From: Streptomyces sp. NBRC 110611
GTDB lineage: Bacteria > Actinomycetota > Actinomycetes > Streptomycetales > Streptomycetaceae
Reading direction: 5' to 3'
Assembly: GCF_001590865.1 (NCBI RefSeq)
Contig: NZ_BBUY01000025.1
Coordinates: 1-64,000, forward strand
Length of the DNA: 64,000 bases
Part shown: positions 45,990-54,463 of the stretch, in pieces
Layout: each line of letters starts with the position of its first letter
Position numbering within the stretch: position 1 is the stretch's first letter
Program-made: the position numbers and the translations under genes
Notes under the pieces: model-generated
What the model saw: only the letters and a program-made list of their open reading frames with translations
Database searches by the model: none
What the model was told of the DNA's origin: nothing

Positions 45990-47254
45990 CCCGCCGCGTG
46001 GCGGTCACCGGGATCGGGATCGTCGCGCCCGGCGGTGTGGGAGTACCGGCCTTCTGGGACCTGCTGTCCGCAGGCCGGACGGCGACCCGTGGCATCACCC
46101 TCTTCGACCCGGAGGGGTTCCGCTCACGTATCGCCGCCGAGTGCGACTTCGATCCCTCGGAGCACGGGCTGTCCCAGGACAAGATCGCCCGCTCCGACCG
46201 GTACATCCAGTTCGCCATGGTCGCCGCGGCCGAGGCGCTGCGCGACGCCGGACTGGACACCGGGCAGGAGGACCCCTGGCGCATCGGGGTGTCCCTGGGC
46301 ACCGCGGTCGGCGGCACCACCCGCCTCGAACACGACTATGTCGCCGTCAGCGACCACGGCAGTCGGTGGGACGTCGACCACCGCCCGGCCGGCCGCTACC
46401 TGGAGCGGGCGTTCTCCCCCAGCTCGCTCGCCTCCGCGGTGGCCGAACAGGTCGGCGCCCACGGCCCGGTGCAGACCGTCTCCACGGGCTGTACCTCCGG
46501 CCTCGACGCCATCGGCTACGCCTTCCACTCGATCGAGGAGGGCCGGGTCGACATCTGCATCGCGGGCGCGTCCGACTCGCCGATCTCCCCGATCACCGTG
46601 GCCTGCTTCGACGCCATCAAGGCGACCTCCGCGAACAACGACGACCCCGCCCACGCCTCCCGCCCGTTCGACGCCCACCGCGACGGTTTCGTCATGGGCG
46701 AGGGCGGCGCCGTCGTCATCCTGGAGGAACTGGAACACGCCCGCGCCCGCGGCGCGACCGTCCACTGCGAGATCCGCGGCTACGCCACCTTCGGCAACGC
46801 CTACCACATGACCGGGCTCACCCAGGAGGGCCTGGAAATGGCCGAGGCGATCAACAACGCCCTCGCCCATGCCCGGCTCGACCCCGCCCAGGTCGACTAC
46901 GTCAACGCGCACGGCTCGGGCACCCAGCAGAACGACCGGCACGAGACGGCCGCGGTCAAGCGGTCGTTGGGCGCCCGTGCCCACGACGTGCCGATGAGCT
47001 CCATCAAATCCATGGTGGGCCACTCGCTCGGCGCGATCGGCGCCATCGAGATCGTCGCCTGTGTGCTGGCACTGACCCACCAGGTCGTGCCGCCCACGGC
47101 CAACTACGAGACCCCGGACCCGGAGTGCGACCTCGACTACGTGCCCAGGACGGCACGGGAGGTGCCGATGCGTTCGGTGCTCTCGGTCGGCAGCGGATTC
47201 GGCGGATTCCAGTCAGCGGTCGTGCTGACCCGGCAAGGCGGGAGGGCGCGATGA
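45986..47254 (+). CDS. whiE-ORFIII: Type II polyketide ketosynthase KS-alpha (WhiE ORFIII)
   Basis: A 422-aa beta-ketoacyl synthase performing the decarboxylative condensations of the pigment polyketide. The active-site Cys is in VSTGCTSGLDAIGYA; later His residues in VNAHGSGT and SMVGHSLGAIG complete the triad. It forms a heterodimer with the next gene product. Both its start and stop overlap neighbours by ATGA, giving 1:1 coupled translation with KS-beta. Confidence 0.95.
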   Translation: MTRRVAVTGIGIVAPGGVGVPAFWDLLSAGRTATRGITLFDPEGFRSRIAAECDFDPSEHGLSQDKIARSDRYIQFAMVAAAEALRDAGLDTGQEDPWRIGVSLGTAVGGTTRLEHDYVAVSDHGSRWDVDHRPAGRYLERAFSPSSLASAVAEQVGAHGPVQTVSTGCTSGLDAIGYAFHSIEEGRVDICIAGASDSPISPITVACFDAIKATSANNDDPAHASRPFDAHRDGFVMGEGGAVVILEELEHARARGATVHCEIRGYATFGNAYHMTGLTQEGLEMAEAINNALAHARLDPAQVDYVNAHGSGTQQNDRHETAAVKRSLGARAHDVPMSSIKSMVGHSLGAIGAIEIVACVLALTHQVVPPTANYETPDPECDLDYVPRTAREVPMRSVLSVGSGFGGFQSAVVLTRQGGRAR

Positions 47255-48501
47255 ACTCCCCGGCAGAACGGCGTTCGGTCGTCACCGGCATCGGCGTGAT
47301 CGCCCCCAACGGCGTGAACACCGAGGCCTTCTGGAAAGCGACCGCGGACGGCATCAGCGTCCTGGACCGGGTGACCCGCGAGGGCTGCGAGCACCTGCCG
47401 CTCAAGGTCGCCGGTGAGGTCCGCGACTTCCACCCGGGGGATCTGATCGAGGAGCGCTACCTCGTCCAGACCGACCGGTTCACCCACTTCGCCATGGCGG
47501 CGGCCAACCTGGCGCTGGACGACGCCCGGCTCGGCCGTGCCGATTACAACGACTCGCCGTTCGCGGTGGGCGTCGTCACGGCCGCCGGCTCCGGCGGCGG
47601 CGAGTTCGGCCAGCGCGAGCTGCAACGGCTCTGGGGCCAGGGCTCCCGCCATGTCGGCCCGTACCAGTCCATCGCCTGGTTCTATGCCGCCAGCACCGGA
47701 CAGATCTCCATCCGCGGCGGATTCAAGGGCCCCTGCGGCGTCGTGGCCAGCGACGAGGCGGGCGGCCTGGACGCCCTGGCGCACGCCTGCCGCACCATAC
47801 GGCGCGGCACGGACGCCGTCGTCGTGGGCGCCGCCGAGGCACCGCTGGCCCCCTACTCGATCGTCTGCCAGCTCGGCTACGAGGATCTGAGCACGGTCGA
47901 CGACCCGCATCGCGCCTACCGTCCGTTCACCGGCGGCGCCTGCGGATTCGTGCCCGCCGAGGGCGGCGCGATGCTGGTCGTCGAGGAGGCCGCCGCGGCC
48001 GTGCGGCGCGGTGCTCCGGTCCGGGCCGTGCTCTCCGGGCACGCCGCGACGTTCACCGGGGCCTCGCTGTGGCAGGAGTCCCGCGACGGGCTCGCCCACG
48101 CCATCCGCGGGGCGCTGGAGGACTCCCGGTGCGAACCGGAGGAGATCGACGTGGTGTTCGCCGATGCCCTCGGCGTCCCCTCCGCCGACCGGGCCGAGGC
48201 CCTGGCCATCGTGGACGCCCTGGGCCGGCACGCGGCGAGGGTCCCGGTCACCGCGCCCAAGACCGGCACCGGCCGGGCGTACTGCGGTGCCCCCGTCCTG
48301 GACATCGCGGCGGCGGTGCTCGCCATGGAGCACGGTCTGGTGCCGCCCACCCCCAACGTCGTCGATGTGTGCCACGACATCGACGTGGTGACCGGCCGGG
48401 CCCGCCGCGGCGAACTGCGCACGGCGCTGGTGCTGAGCCGGGGACTGATGGGCTCGAACGCGGCGATGGTGCTGCGGCACGGCCCGACGTCCCCCTCGTG
48501 A
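47251..48501 (+). CDS. whiE-ORFIV: Chain-length factor KS-beta (WhiE ORFIV)
   Basis: A 416-aa KS-like subunit that sets polyketide length. The residue aligned with the KS-alpha cysteine is Glu (VVASDEAGGLDA) where the well-studied factors carry Gln (AEQAGGLDA). Start ATG 47251 overlaps the KS-alpha stop. Loss of Cys confirms its non-condensing role; by analogy with whiE it should direct a long chain, about 24 carbons. Confidence 0.93.
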   Translation: MNSPAERRSVVTGIGVIAPNGVNTEAFWKATADGISVLDRVTREGCEHLPLKVAGEVRDFHPGDLIEERYLVQTDRFTHFAMAAANLALDDARLGRADYNDSPFAVGVVTAAGSGGGEFGQRELQRLWGQGSRHVGPYQSIAWFYAASTGQISIRGGFKGPCGVVASDEAGGLDALAHACRTIRRGTDAVVVGAAEAPLAPYSIVCQLGYEDLSTVDDPHRAYRPFTGGACGFVPAEGGAMLVVEEAAAAVRRGAPVRAVLSGHAATFTGASLWQESRDGLAHAIRGALEDSRCEPEEIDVVFADALGVPSADRAEALAIVDALGRHAARVPVTAPKTGTGRAYCGAPVLDIAAAVLAMEHGLVPPTPNVVDVCHDIDVVTGRARRGELRTALVLSRGLMGSNAAMVLRHGPTSPS

Positions 48502-48516
48502 GAAGGAGATCCCGTC

Positions 48517-48801
48517 ATGACCGCTCAACTGACGCTCGACGAGCTGGCGGCGCTGATGAAGTCGGCCGCCGGCCTCACCATCGACCCGCAGGACCTGACC
48601 AACCGCGCCGATACGCCGTTCGCCGAGTTCGGCCTCGACTCGCTCGGCCTGCTCGGCATCGTCGGCGAGCTGGAGAACCGGCAGGGCCGGCCGATGCCGA
48701 CCGACGCGGAGCGCTGCAAGACGCCGCGTGACTTCCTCGACCTCGTCAACACCGAATACGCCGGCGCCGAAAAGGCGGCGGTGCCTACGACAGGAGCCTG
48801 A
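48517..48801 (+). CDS. whiE-ORFV: Acyl carrier protein of the pigment PKS (WhiE ORFV)
   Basis: A 94-aa ACP. The phosphopantetheine serine is in FAEFGLDSLGLLG. It tethers the growing polyketide. RBS AGAAGGAG precedes ATG 48517. The next gene begins one base after its stop. Confidence 0.93.
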   Translation: MTAQLTLDELAALMKSAAGLTIDPQDLTNRADTPFAEFGLDSLGLLGIVGELENRQGRPMPTDAERCKTPRDFLDLVNTEYAGAEKAAVPTTGA

Positions 48802-48802
48802 T

Positions 48803-49276
48803 ATGCCCGGCCACACCGAGAACGACATCACCATCGCCGCGCCGCTCGACCTCGTCTGGGACATCACCAACGACATCGAGGACTGGCCGCAGTTGTTCAG
48901 CGAGTACGCCGCCGTCGAAGTGCTGTCCCGCGAGGGCGACAAGACCACCTTCCGGCTGACGATGCACCCGGACGACAACGGCACCGTCTGGAGCTGGGTC
49001 TCCGAGCGCGTCATCGACCGCCGGAACCGCAGTGTCCGCGCCCGCCGGGTGGAGACCGGCCCGTTCGAGCACATGGACATCCACTGGCGGTACACCGAGA
49101 TCCCCGGCGGCACGTCCATGCACTGGACCCAGGACTTCGCCATGAAGCCCCAGGCCCCGGTCGACGACAAGGGCATGACCGAGCTCATCAACCGCAACTC
49201 CCGGATCCAGATGGAGCTCATCCGGGACAAGATCGAACAGCGGGACCGCGAGCTGCGGACCACCACCGTCAGCTGA
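48803..49276 (+). CDS. whiE-ORFVI: Aromatase/cyclase, SRPBCC fold (WhiE ORFVI)
   Basis: A 157-aa START/SRPBCC polyketide cyclase (TENDITIAAPLDLVWDITND, EDWPQLFSEYAAVEVL, IPGGTSMHWTQDFAMKP), resembling TcmN and WhiE ORFVI aromatases that fold and aromatise the first rings. ATG 48803 has CAGGAG upstream. It is followed by a 95-bp gap of tandem repeats before ORFVII. Confidence 0.92.
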   Translation: MPGHTENDITIAAPLDLVWDITNDIEDWPQLFSEYAAVEVLSREGDKTTFRLTMHPDDNGTVWSWVSERVIDRRNRSVRARRVETGPFEHMDIHWRYTEIPGGTSMHWTQDFAMKPQAPVDDKGMTELINRNSRIQMELIRDKIEQRDRELRTTTVS

Positions 49277-49295
49277 CGCCCCGCCGGACCGCGTC

Positions 49296-49357
49296 CGGAC
49301 CGTCCACCGGCGGCAGCGGACCGTCCACCGGAGGCGGACCGCCCACCGGCGGCAACG
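49296..49357. repeat. Tandem repeat between pigment ORFVI and ORFVII
   Basis: Three units starting CGGACCGTCCACCGG (or CGGACCGCCCACCGG) begin at 49296, 49317 and 49335, of 21, 18 and 23 bp. They fill most of the only sizeable gap inside the operon besides that after ORFI. Confidence 0.7.
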
Positions 49358-49371
49358 AAGGGAAACCCCCG

Positions 49372-49698
49372 ATGCATCACGCTCTGATCGTCGCCCGTAT
49401 GAAACCCGGCTCGGCTCCGGACATCGCCGAGGTCTTCTCGGCCTCCGACCGTACGGAGCTGCCGCACCTGGTCGGCGTCTCGCGACGGGCCCTCTTCCAG
49501 TTCGGCGAGGTGTATCTGCACCTCATCGAGTCCGACCGGCCCCCGGGACCGGAGATCGCCAAGGTCACCGGGCACCCCGAGTTCCGCGCGGTGAGCGAGA
49601 AGCTGTCCGCCTACGTCAGCGCGTACGACCCGGAGACCTGGCGCAGCCCCAAGGACGCCATGGCCCACGAGTTCTATCGCTGGGAGCGCGACGGCTGA
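49372..49698 (+). CDS. whiE-ORFVII: TcmI-family polyketide cyclase (WhiE ORFVII)
   Basis: A 108-aa dimeric alpha+beta barrel cyclase (MHHALIVARMKPGSAPDIAE, LVGVSRRALFQFGEVYLHLIE, SPKDAMAHEFYRW), as in TcmI, closing later rings of the polyketide. ATG 49372 follows GAAGGGA. It is the last gene of the operon; a strong hairpin follows at 49708. Confidence 0.93.
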   Translation: MHHALIVARMKPGSAPDIAEVFSASDRTELPHLVGVSRRALFQFGEVYLHLIESDRPPGPEIAKVTGHPEFRAVSEKLSAYVSAYDPETWRSPKDAMAHEFYRWERDG

Positions 49699-49707
49699 CG
49701 GGTACGC

Positions 49708-49745
49708 GGCCGCCCGGCCGGGAGGAGGCTCCTCACCGGGCGGCC
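49708..49745. terminator. Bidirectional terminator after the pigment operon
   Basis: GGCCGCCCGG (49708-49717) pairs perfectly with CCGGGCGGCC (49736-49745). It lies between convergent genes. Confidence 0.65.
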
Positions 49746-49780
49746 CGCCGCGCACGCGTTTCCTCATGACCCGGACCGCC

Positions 49781-50809
49781 TCACCCCGGGACGGTGCACT
49801 CGAAGGCGTGCAGATACGGGTTGACGACCAGGATCTCGCCGACCTCCAGCCCGGCCTGGGTCATCCGGCTGACCAGGCTCTCCTTGGAGTGCTTGGCGCC
49901 GCCGACGTTCAGGAGCAGAAGCAGGTCCATGGCGGTGGTGAACTTCATCGAGGGGCTGTCGTCGACCAGGTTCTCGATGATCACCACGCGGGCGCCCGGC
50001 CGGGCGGCCCTGATGACGTTGGCCAGCGTCCGGCGGGTGCTCTCGTCGTCCCACTCCAGGATGTTCTTGATGATGTAGACATCGGCCCGGACGGGGATGT
50101 CGTCGCGGCAGTCGCCGGGCACCAGCCGTACCCGTGAGGCGAGCGCACCGCCGGCGCGCAGCCGGGGGTCCGGGTTCGCCACGACCGTGGGCAGGTCGAG
50201 CAGCGTGCCCTCCAGGGCGGGGTACTTCTCCAGCAGGCTGGCCAGGACGTGCCCCTGGCCGCCGCCGATGTCCGCCACCGACGACACCCCGGTGAGGTCG
50301 AGCAGCCCCGCGATATCGTCGGCCGACTGCCGGCTTGACGTGGTCATGGCCCGGTCGAAGACCTCGGCGGACTCCGCCGCGTCCTCGTGGAGATAGTCGA
50401 AGAAGCCCTTGCCGTACAGACCGTCGAAGACATCGCGGCCCGAACGCACCGCCTCGTCGAGCCGGGGCCAGGCCTCCCAGGTCCACGGCTCGGTGCACCA
50501 CAGGGAGATGTAGCGCAGGCTGTGCGGGGTGTCCTCGCGCAGCAACCGGGACATCTCGGTATGGGTGTACCGTCCGTCGTCGGTCTCCGCGAAGATCCCG
50601 TAGCAGGACAGCGCGCGCAGCAGCCGCCGCAGCGGGCCCGGCTCGGTGTGGACCGCCACGGCCAGTTCCTCGGCCGTGGCGGGCCGGTCACCGAGGGCGT
50701 CGGCGACGCCGAGCCGCGCCGCGGCCCGCACGGCCGCCGCGCACGCGGCTCCGAAGATCAGCTCGCGCAGCCGCATGGCCGGCTGGGGGGTGGGACTTAC
50801 GGTGGTCAT
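49781..50809 (-). CDS. SAM-dependent O-methyltransferase (hydroxyneurosporene/acetylserotonin type)
   Basis: A 342-aa protein with an N-terminal winged-helix dimerisation domain (RELIFGAACAAAVRAAARLGV), the SAM motif VADIGGGQGHVLASLL, and a catalytic region near NILEWDDESTRRTL. Such enzymes methylate phenolic hydroxyls of polyketides and related molecules. ATG 50809 has GGAGAGACGG. It abuts the pigment operon convergently; the S. coelicolor whiE set has no such gene, so a link to pigment tailoring is inference from proximity. Confidence 0.87.
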   Translation of the reverse strand: MTTVSPTPQPAMRLRELIFGAACAAAVRAAARLGVADALGDRPATAEELAVAVHTEPGPLRRLLRALSCYGIFAETDDGRYTHTEMSRLLREDTPHSLRYISLWCTEPWTWEAWPRLDEAVRSGRDVFDGLYGKGFFDYLHEDAAESAEVFDRAMTTSSRQSADDIAGLLDLTGVSSVADIGGGQGHVLASLLEKYPALEGTLLDLPTVVANPDPRLRAGGALASRVRLVPGDCRDDIPVRADVYIIKNILEWDDESTRRTLANVIRAARPGARVVIIENLVDDSPSMKFTTAMDLLLLLNVGGAKHSKESLVSRMTQAGLEVGEILVVNPYLHAFECTVPG

Positions 50810-50844
50810 TCCGTCTCTCCGACTCTCCGACTCGCCAGGGCTGT

Positions 50845-51915
50845 CTAGGACTTGCCGCACAGACCGGCCGGCTTCGACGTCCGGCAGTAATTGCGGCTGA
50901 ACCGGTTCCCCTTGCCCTTGGTGTCCCCGTTGACCAGATCGGCCGGCTCGTTGTCCGTCAGGGTGTTGTCGAGGACGTCGTTGTTCTCGCTGAGCGCCTT
51001 GACGAAGCTCTGGAAGACCACGACACCGCCGGAGAGCGGGGACTTGCCCGCATTGCCCTGGATCCGGTTGTTCACCACCCGCGCCTTCTCGGTGCCGGTG
51101 AGGACGATGCCGGAGCCCTGGAGGGCCGGCAGCCGCTTGGTGGCGGGACACTGCTTGTTGTTCCGGGAGATGTCGTTGTCGCGCACGGTCAGCTCGCCGG
51201 CCCGGGGGCGCGACTCGTCGCCGACGATGAAGAGGCCGCCGCAGTTCCCGGTCATGCTGTTGTGGGCGACCGTGAGGTTCCTGACCCGGCGGACCGTCAG
51301 GCCGATCCGGTTGTTCCACATACGGTTGTGCTCGATCCGGGTGCCCCCGAGGTCCGGGGCGCCGCCCTCCTCGGTGACCGTGTTCGCCACGAAGACGCCG
51401 GCGTCGCCGTTCTCGGTGACGTCGTTGCCCTTGATCACACCGCGGGTGGACTTCTGCTGGGCGATGCCCCACACACCGTTCTTCCGCGCGGCCACATCGA
51501 TGACGGAGAGCCGCTCGGTGTCGGACGCCCAGATGCCGTTGCGCGCGAACCCCTCGACGGTCAGCCCACGGAGGGTGACGTCACGGACCGGGCGGTCCTT
51601 GCGGCCGACGACACAGATGCCGCTGCCGCTCTGCGCACCGCAGGCGTCCCGCGCCCGGGTGCCGGGCGGTCTGATCACCACCTTCCCGGATCCGACCAGG
51701 TGGAGCCCGGATTTGTCGATCACCACGTTCTCCCGGTACTCACCGGGCCTGATCTTGATGGTGTCGCCCGGCCGCGCCGCGTCCACCGCCCGCTGGATGG
51801 ATTCGCCGGAGTGGACGACCAGCCGTCCCGTGGCGTCGCTCGGAGTGGCCGCGCCCAGTCCGCCGGCCATCACCGCGGCGACGCATCCCATGTATGTCAT
51901 CTGTCGTAGCGCCAT
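50845..51915 (-). CDS. Secreted right-handed beta-helix repeat protein
   Basis: A 356-aa protein: signal peptide of about 27 residues (MALRQMTYMGCVAAVMAGGL), then parallel beta-helix repeats rich in GIW/GVF/GNxI and N ladders (NNRIGLTVRRVRNLTVAHN), ending with a Cys-containing tail NYCRTSKPAGLCGKS. Beta-helix proteins of this type are polysaccharide lyases, epimerases or binding proteins; no catalytic set is evident. The start is ATG 51915; TAGCTT 7 nt upstream and no RBS suggest a leaderless message. Confidence 0.82.
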   Translation of the reverse strand: MALRQMTYMGCVAAVMAGGLGAATPSDATGRLVVHSGESIQRAVDAARPGDTIKIRPGEYRENVVIDKSGLHLVGSGKVVIRPPGTRARDACGAQSGSGICVVGRKDRPVRDVTLRGLTVEGFARNGIWASDTERLSVIDVAARKNGVWGIAQQKSTRGVIKGNDVTENGDAGVFVANTVTEEGGAPDLGGTRIEHNRMWNNRIGLTVRRVRNLTVAHNSMTGNCGGLFIVGDESRPRAGELTVRDNDISRNNKQCPATKRLPALQGSGIVLTGTEKARVVNNRIQGNAGKSPLSGGVVVFQSFVKALSENNDVLDNTLTDNEPADLVNGDTKGKGNRFSRNYCRTSKPAGLCGKS

Positions 51916-52166
51916 GAGGCCGAAGCTATGGTCGATCACCACCGCTCGCCACACGGGGTAACCCAACGGCGAAGGTGCGTGCAGCGGCCACCTGTCGACA
52001 CGCCGTCAGCTCCGCTGCCCGGGATCCTCCTCCCGCTCGCCGGGAGGCCGGTCCCCGGCACCGGCCTTGGGGGAAGGCATTACAGTTGCAGGCAACGTGA
52101 GGGCCGCTCGGCCGGAACGCGGAGAACAGGCGTGGGCGCTATCGCCGGTCCGGCGGCCGGGGCAGG

Positions 52167-52557
52167 GTGATCGTGGATGACCGGCGTACCGAGGCGGAAG
52201 GGGCCGCCGCCCTGGCGGGCGGTCCGTTCGCGCACCTGCATACCCTCGCCCTCCGGGCCGTGCCGGGGCCGGTCTCCCGGACGGGGACCGCTCCGCGTGG
52301 TCCGCGGACACGGCCGCCGCTGCCCGGAGGCCACCGTTCGCTGCCGAGGCTCAGCACGCTGCGGTGTCCGGCGGGCCCGTACCACCGCGGTCCGGCCCGG
52401 GGCCCAGCTGGCGCGGCTGCCGGGCGCGATACTGGTCGGCCCCCGCACGCCCCGGCGCAGCCGGTGGCGGCAGGTGCTGCTCTCCATCATCGTCACGCAT
52501 CTGGTGCTGGTCTTCCTGGCACTCGTCATCTACCTGGGGCGGCACGCGGGCACATAG
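52167..52557 (+). pseudogene. Probable frameshifted small membrane-protein gene
   Basis: High-GC3 coding character runs in the frame of GTG 52167 (protein begins MIVDDRRTEAEGAAALAGG) to about 52390, then switches to the next frame, which encodes LARLPGAILVGPRTP and a C-terminal transmembrane helix (VLLSIIVTHLVLVFLALVIY) before TAG at 52555. One indel near 52370-52400 would join them into about 130 aa. It may be a real pseudogene or a sequencing error. If neither, the second frame alone is a small membrane protein. Between 51916 and 52166 nothing else is seen. Confidence 0.4.
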
Positions 52558-52588
52558 GGGCATGGGGCCCACGCCTACACTGCGACGG

Positions 52589-53038
52589 ATGCATTCCATA
52601 ACGATCAGGCGCGCAGTTGGGCAGGACGCGGAGCGCCTCACCACACTGATCCAGGAATCCGGCGCCTACCAGGGGGAGTACGCCTCGATCATCGCCGATT
52701 ACCGGGTCACCGCCGACTACATCGCCCGGCACCAGGTTTTCGTGGCCGTCGACGCGGTCGGGCAACTGCTGGGCTTCTACGCCCTGGTGCTGGAGCCACC
52801 GGAGTTGGACCTGGCCTTCGTGGCGGACAGCGCGCAGGGAAGGGGCGTCGGCCGACTCCTCATCGCGCACATGATCGGCCAGGCCAGGGAGGCCGGCCTG
52901 ACCGACGTCCGTGTGGTCTCCCATCCCCCGGCCGAGGAGTTCTACCGGCGCTTGGGCGCCGAGCGGGTGGGGACGGTCGCCCCGACGCCGCCGAAGATTG
53001 CGTGGGGACGCCCGGAGTTGCGGTTCACCACCATCTGA
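52589..53038 (+). CDS. GNAT-family N-acetyltransferase
   Basis: A 149-aa GNAT enzyme. Acetyl-CoA motif A is AQGRGVGRLLIAHMIGQA, followed by PPAEEFYRRLGAERVG. The substrate is unknown. ATG 52589 lies 7 nt after TACACT (52576-52581) with no ribosome site, suggesting leaderless translation. The stop lies in a 28-bp direct repeat and a strong terminator follows. Confidence 0.86.
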   Translation: MHSITIRRAVGQDAERLTTLIQESGAYQGEYASIIADYRVTADYIARHQVFVAVDAVGQLLGFYALVLEPPELDLAFVADSAQGRGVGRLLIAHMIGQAREAGLTDVRVVSHPPAEEFYRRLGAERVGTVAPTPPKIAWGRPELRFTTI

Positions 53039-53087
53039 TGTTGCTGAAGGGGCCCCGCGCATCTGATTCTGCTGAAGGGCCCCGCGC
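53033..53087. repeat. Direct repeat of 27-28 bp carrying the GNAT stop codon
   Basis: Units at 53033-53060 and 53061-53087 share ATCTGATxxxGCTGAAGG and CCCCGCGC; the TGA of the gene is in the first. Confidence 0.7.
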
Positions 53088-53117
53088 GGAGAACTTCCGC
53101 TGTTGGCACGCCAATGG

Positions 53118-53154
53118 GAGAAGGGCCCGCGGCGCATGGCCGCGGGCCCTTCTC
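53118..53154. terminator. Bidirectional terminator between GNAT and cbtA
   Basis: GAGAAGGGCCCGCGG (53118-53132) pairs perfectly with CCGCGGGCCCTTCTC (53140-53154) around a 7-nt loop, between convergent genes. Confidence 0.8.
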
Positions 53155-53171
53155 TCCTCAGGGTGCCTGGG

Positions 53172-53927
53172 TCAGGATGCGACGGGTGCCGCTTCCTCGA
53201 CCGCGGGCGCCTCCTGACGCGCCGGGACGACGCGCTCCGCCAGATGACCGAAGACCAGCCCGAAGGCGGTCCACAGCACCAGCTGGACGGCGAGCGTCGA
53301 GAGCCGGAACTGCCAGAGCAGCGTGCCGGGGAACCCGTGCGGCACATTGTCGTAGGCCGGGAGGAAGGCGTACGCGATCCCGATGGCGACCACGAACGCG
53401 GCGCCGCCCGCCACCGTGGCGTACCAGTTGCCCAGCCGGGGAGCGAGTCGCCGGCCGAGGAGCGTCGCGCCGACGGCCAGCAGGATGCCGAGCAGCATCA
53501 TCAGGAAGTACAGGGCCGTCCGTTGGCCGATGGTGTCGGGGTCGCCGACGGCCGGTGGGTTGGCCGGGTACTTCAGGAACGGTACGAGGTAGACCAGCAG
53601 CGCCCCCGCGGCGAGCAGCGCGGCCGTGGCCCGGGTGCTGAACCGGCCGATCCGCCCCAGCAGGAAGCAGAAGACCAGCGCGGCGATACCGCCCAGCGCC
53701 ACGCCGTAGACCAGGATGCCGGTGGCCAGCCCCGCGGTGGACTGCATGGCGCGGCTGACGACCTCCACCTCGTCCCCGTGGGCGTGGCTGTGGGCCTCCT
53801 CGAACGCGATGGCGGCGTCCACGTGCGGCTCGCCGAGCAGATAGGCGGTGACGAGGGCCGGGAGACCGGCGGCCAGACCGGCGAGCATCCCGCGCACCAG
53901 GAGGTTTCTGACGGTGACGGAGTTCAT
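53172..53927 (-). CDS. cbtA: Cobalt transporter subunit CbtA
   Basis: A 251-aa membrane protein with about six helices. A His-rich loop EEAHSHAHGDE and the conserved ATGILVYGVALGG match CbtA, proposed to import cobalt for B12 synthesis. ATG 53927 lies 14 bp after the cbtB stop. The pair is preceded by a cobalamin riboswitch, which supports the substrate. Confidence 0.9.
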   Translation of the reverse strand: MNSVTVRNLLVRGMLAGLAAGLPALVTAYLLGEPHVDAAIAFEEAHSHAHGDEVEVVSRAMQSTAGLATGILVYGVALGGIAALVFCFLLGRIGRFSTRATAALLAAGALLVYLVPFLKYPANPPAVGDPDTIGQRTALYFLMMLLGILLAVGATLLGRRLAPRLGNWYATVAGGAAFVVAIGIAYAFLPAYDNVPHGFPGTLLWQFRLSTLAVQLVLWTAFGLVFGHLAERVVPARQEAPAVEEAAPVAS

Positions 53928-53941
53928 GGTGCGGCGTCCGA

Positions 53942-54157
53942 TCAGTGGCAGGGGAAGCCGAGCAGGTGGCGCCCGTCGTGGACCCACTCGTGGACGTCCG
54001 TACCGGACAGCAGAGAGGTGGCGCCCTGCTCGGCGCCGACGAAGTACAGCAGAACCAGCATCAGGACGCCGACGAACAGTGCCCACGGGGCGATCGTCTT
54101 GAGGGGGAGCGGAGCGGGGGCGGCGCCGGCGGCCGGGGGTGCGATGGTCTGAGCCAT
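53942..54157 (-). CDS. cbtB: Cobalt transporter subunit CbtB
   Basis: A 71-aa protein with one transmembrane helix (PWALFVGVLMLVLLYFVGA) and a C-terminal HEWVHDGRHLLGFPCH whose histidines and cysteine could bind cobalt; this is the CbtB signature. ATG 54157 has AGGAGG. It is the first gene after the cobalamin riboswitch and is cotranscribed with cbtA. Confidence 0.92.
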   Translation of the reverse strand: MAQTIAPPAAGAAPAPLPLKTIAPWALFVGVLMLVLLYFVGAEQGATSLLSGTDVHEWVHDGRHLLGFPCH

Positions 54158-54204
54158 GGCAGAACCTCCTGTGAGGGGAACTCGCGTCCCTGTTCGGTGG
54201 AGTG

Positions 54205-54345
54205 CGTGACGACATGCCGGGTCTGGCTTATCCGGCCCCGGCCCCGATGGGCTGGTCATAACCGGACATACAGTGGCGCGACCGCGCCGGGATCCCACCG
54301 GCTTCCGTCATGTCGCCGTCAATATCATCGGGAAGGTACCGCGCC
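54205..54345 (-). ncRNA. Cobalamin riboswitch upstream of cbtBA
   Basis: Read on the minus strand it contains GGAAGCCGGTGGGATCCCGG, the B12-box core GCGCCACTG (54271-54279) and AAGCCAGAC (54229-54221) in the order of the cobalamin family. Limits are approximate. High adenosylcobalamin should shut off cbtBA. Confidence 0.85.
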
Positions 54346-54463
54346 CCGGTTCCCGGGCCAAGGCCATGGAGGGGGCGGAGAGGCGCAGGGCAGGGCGCGT
54401 CGTCCGGGCAACTCCCCTGTACGTACGGTCGGTTGGCGGACGGCGCAGAGTGAGGGAGTGGGC

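Noticed and set aside
42456..49698. Type II PKS cluster as a possible new antibiotic
   Set aside because: Gene order and content equal the well-known whiE spore-pigment clusters.
47137..49767. 876-codon minus-strand frame across the pigment genes
   Set aside because: Antisense to four clearly identified polyketide genes.
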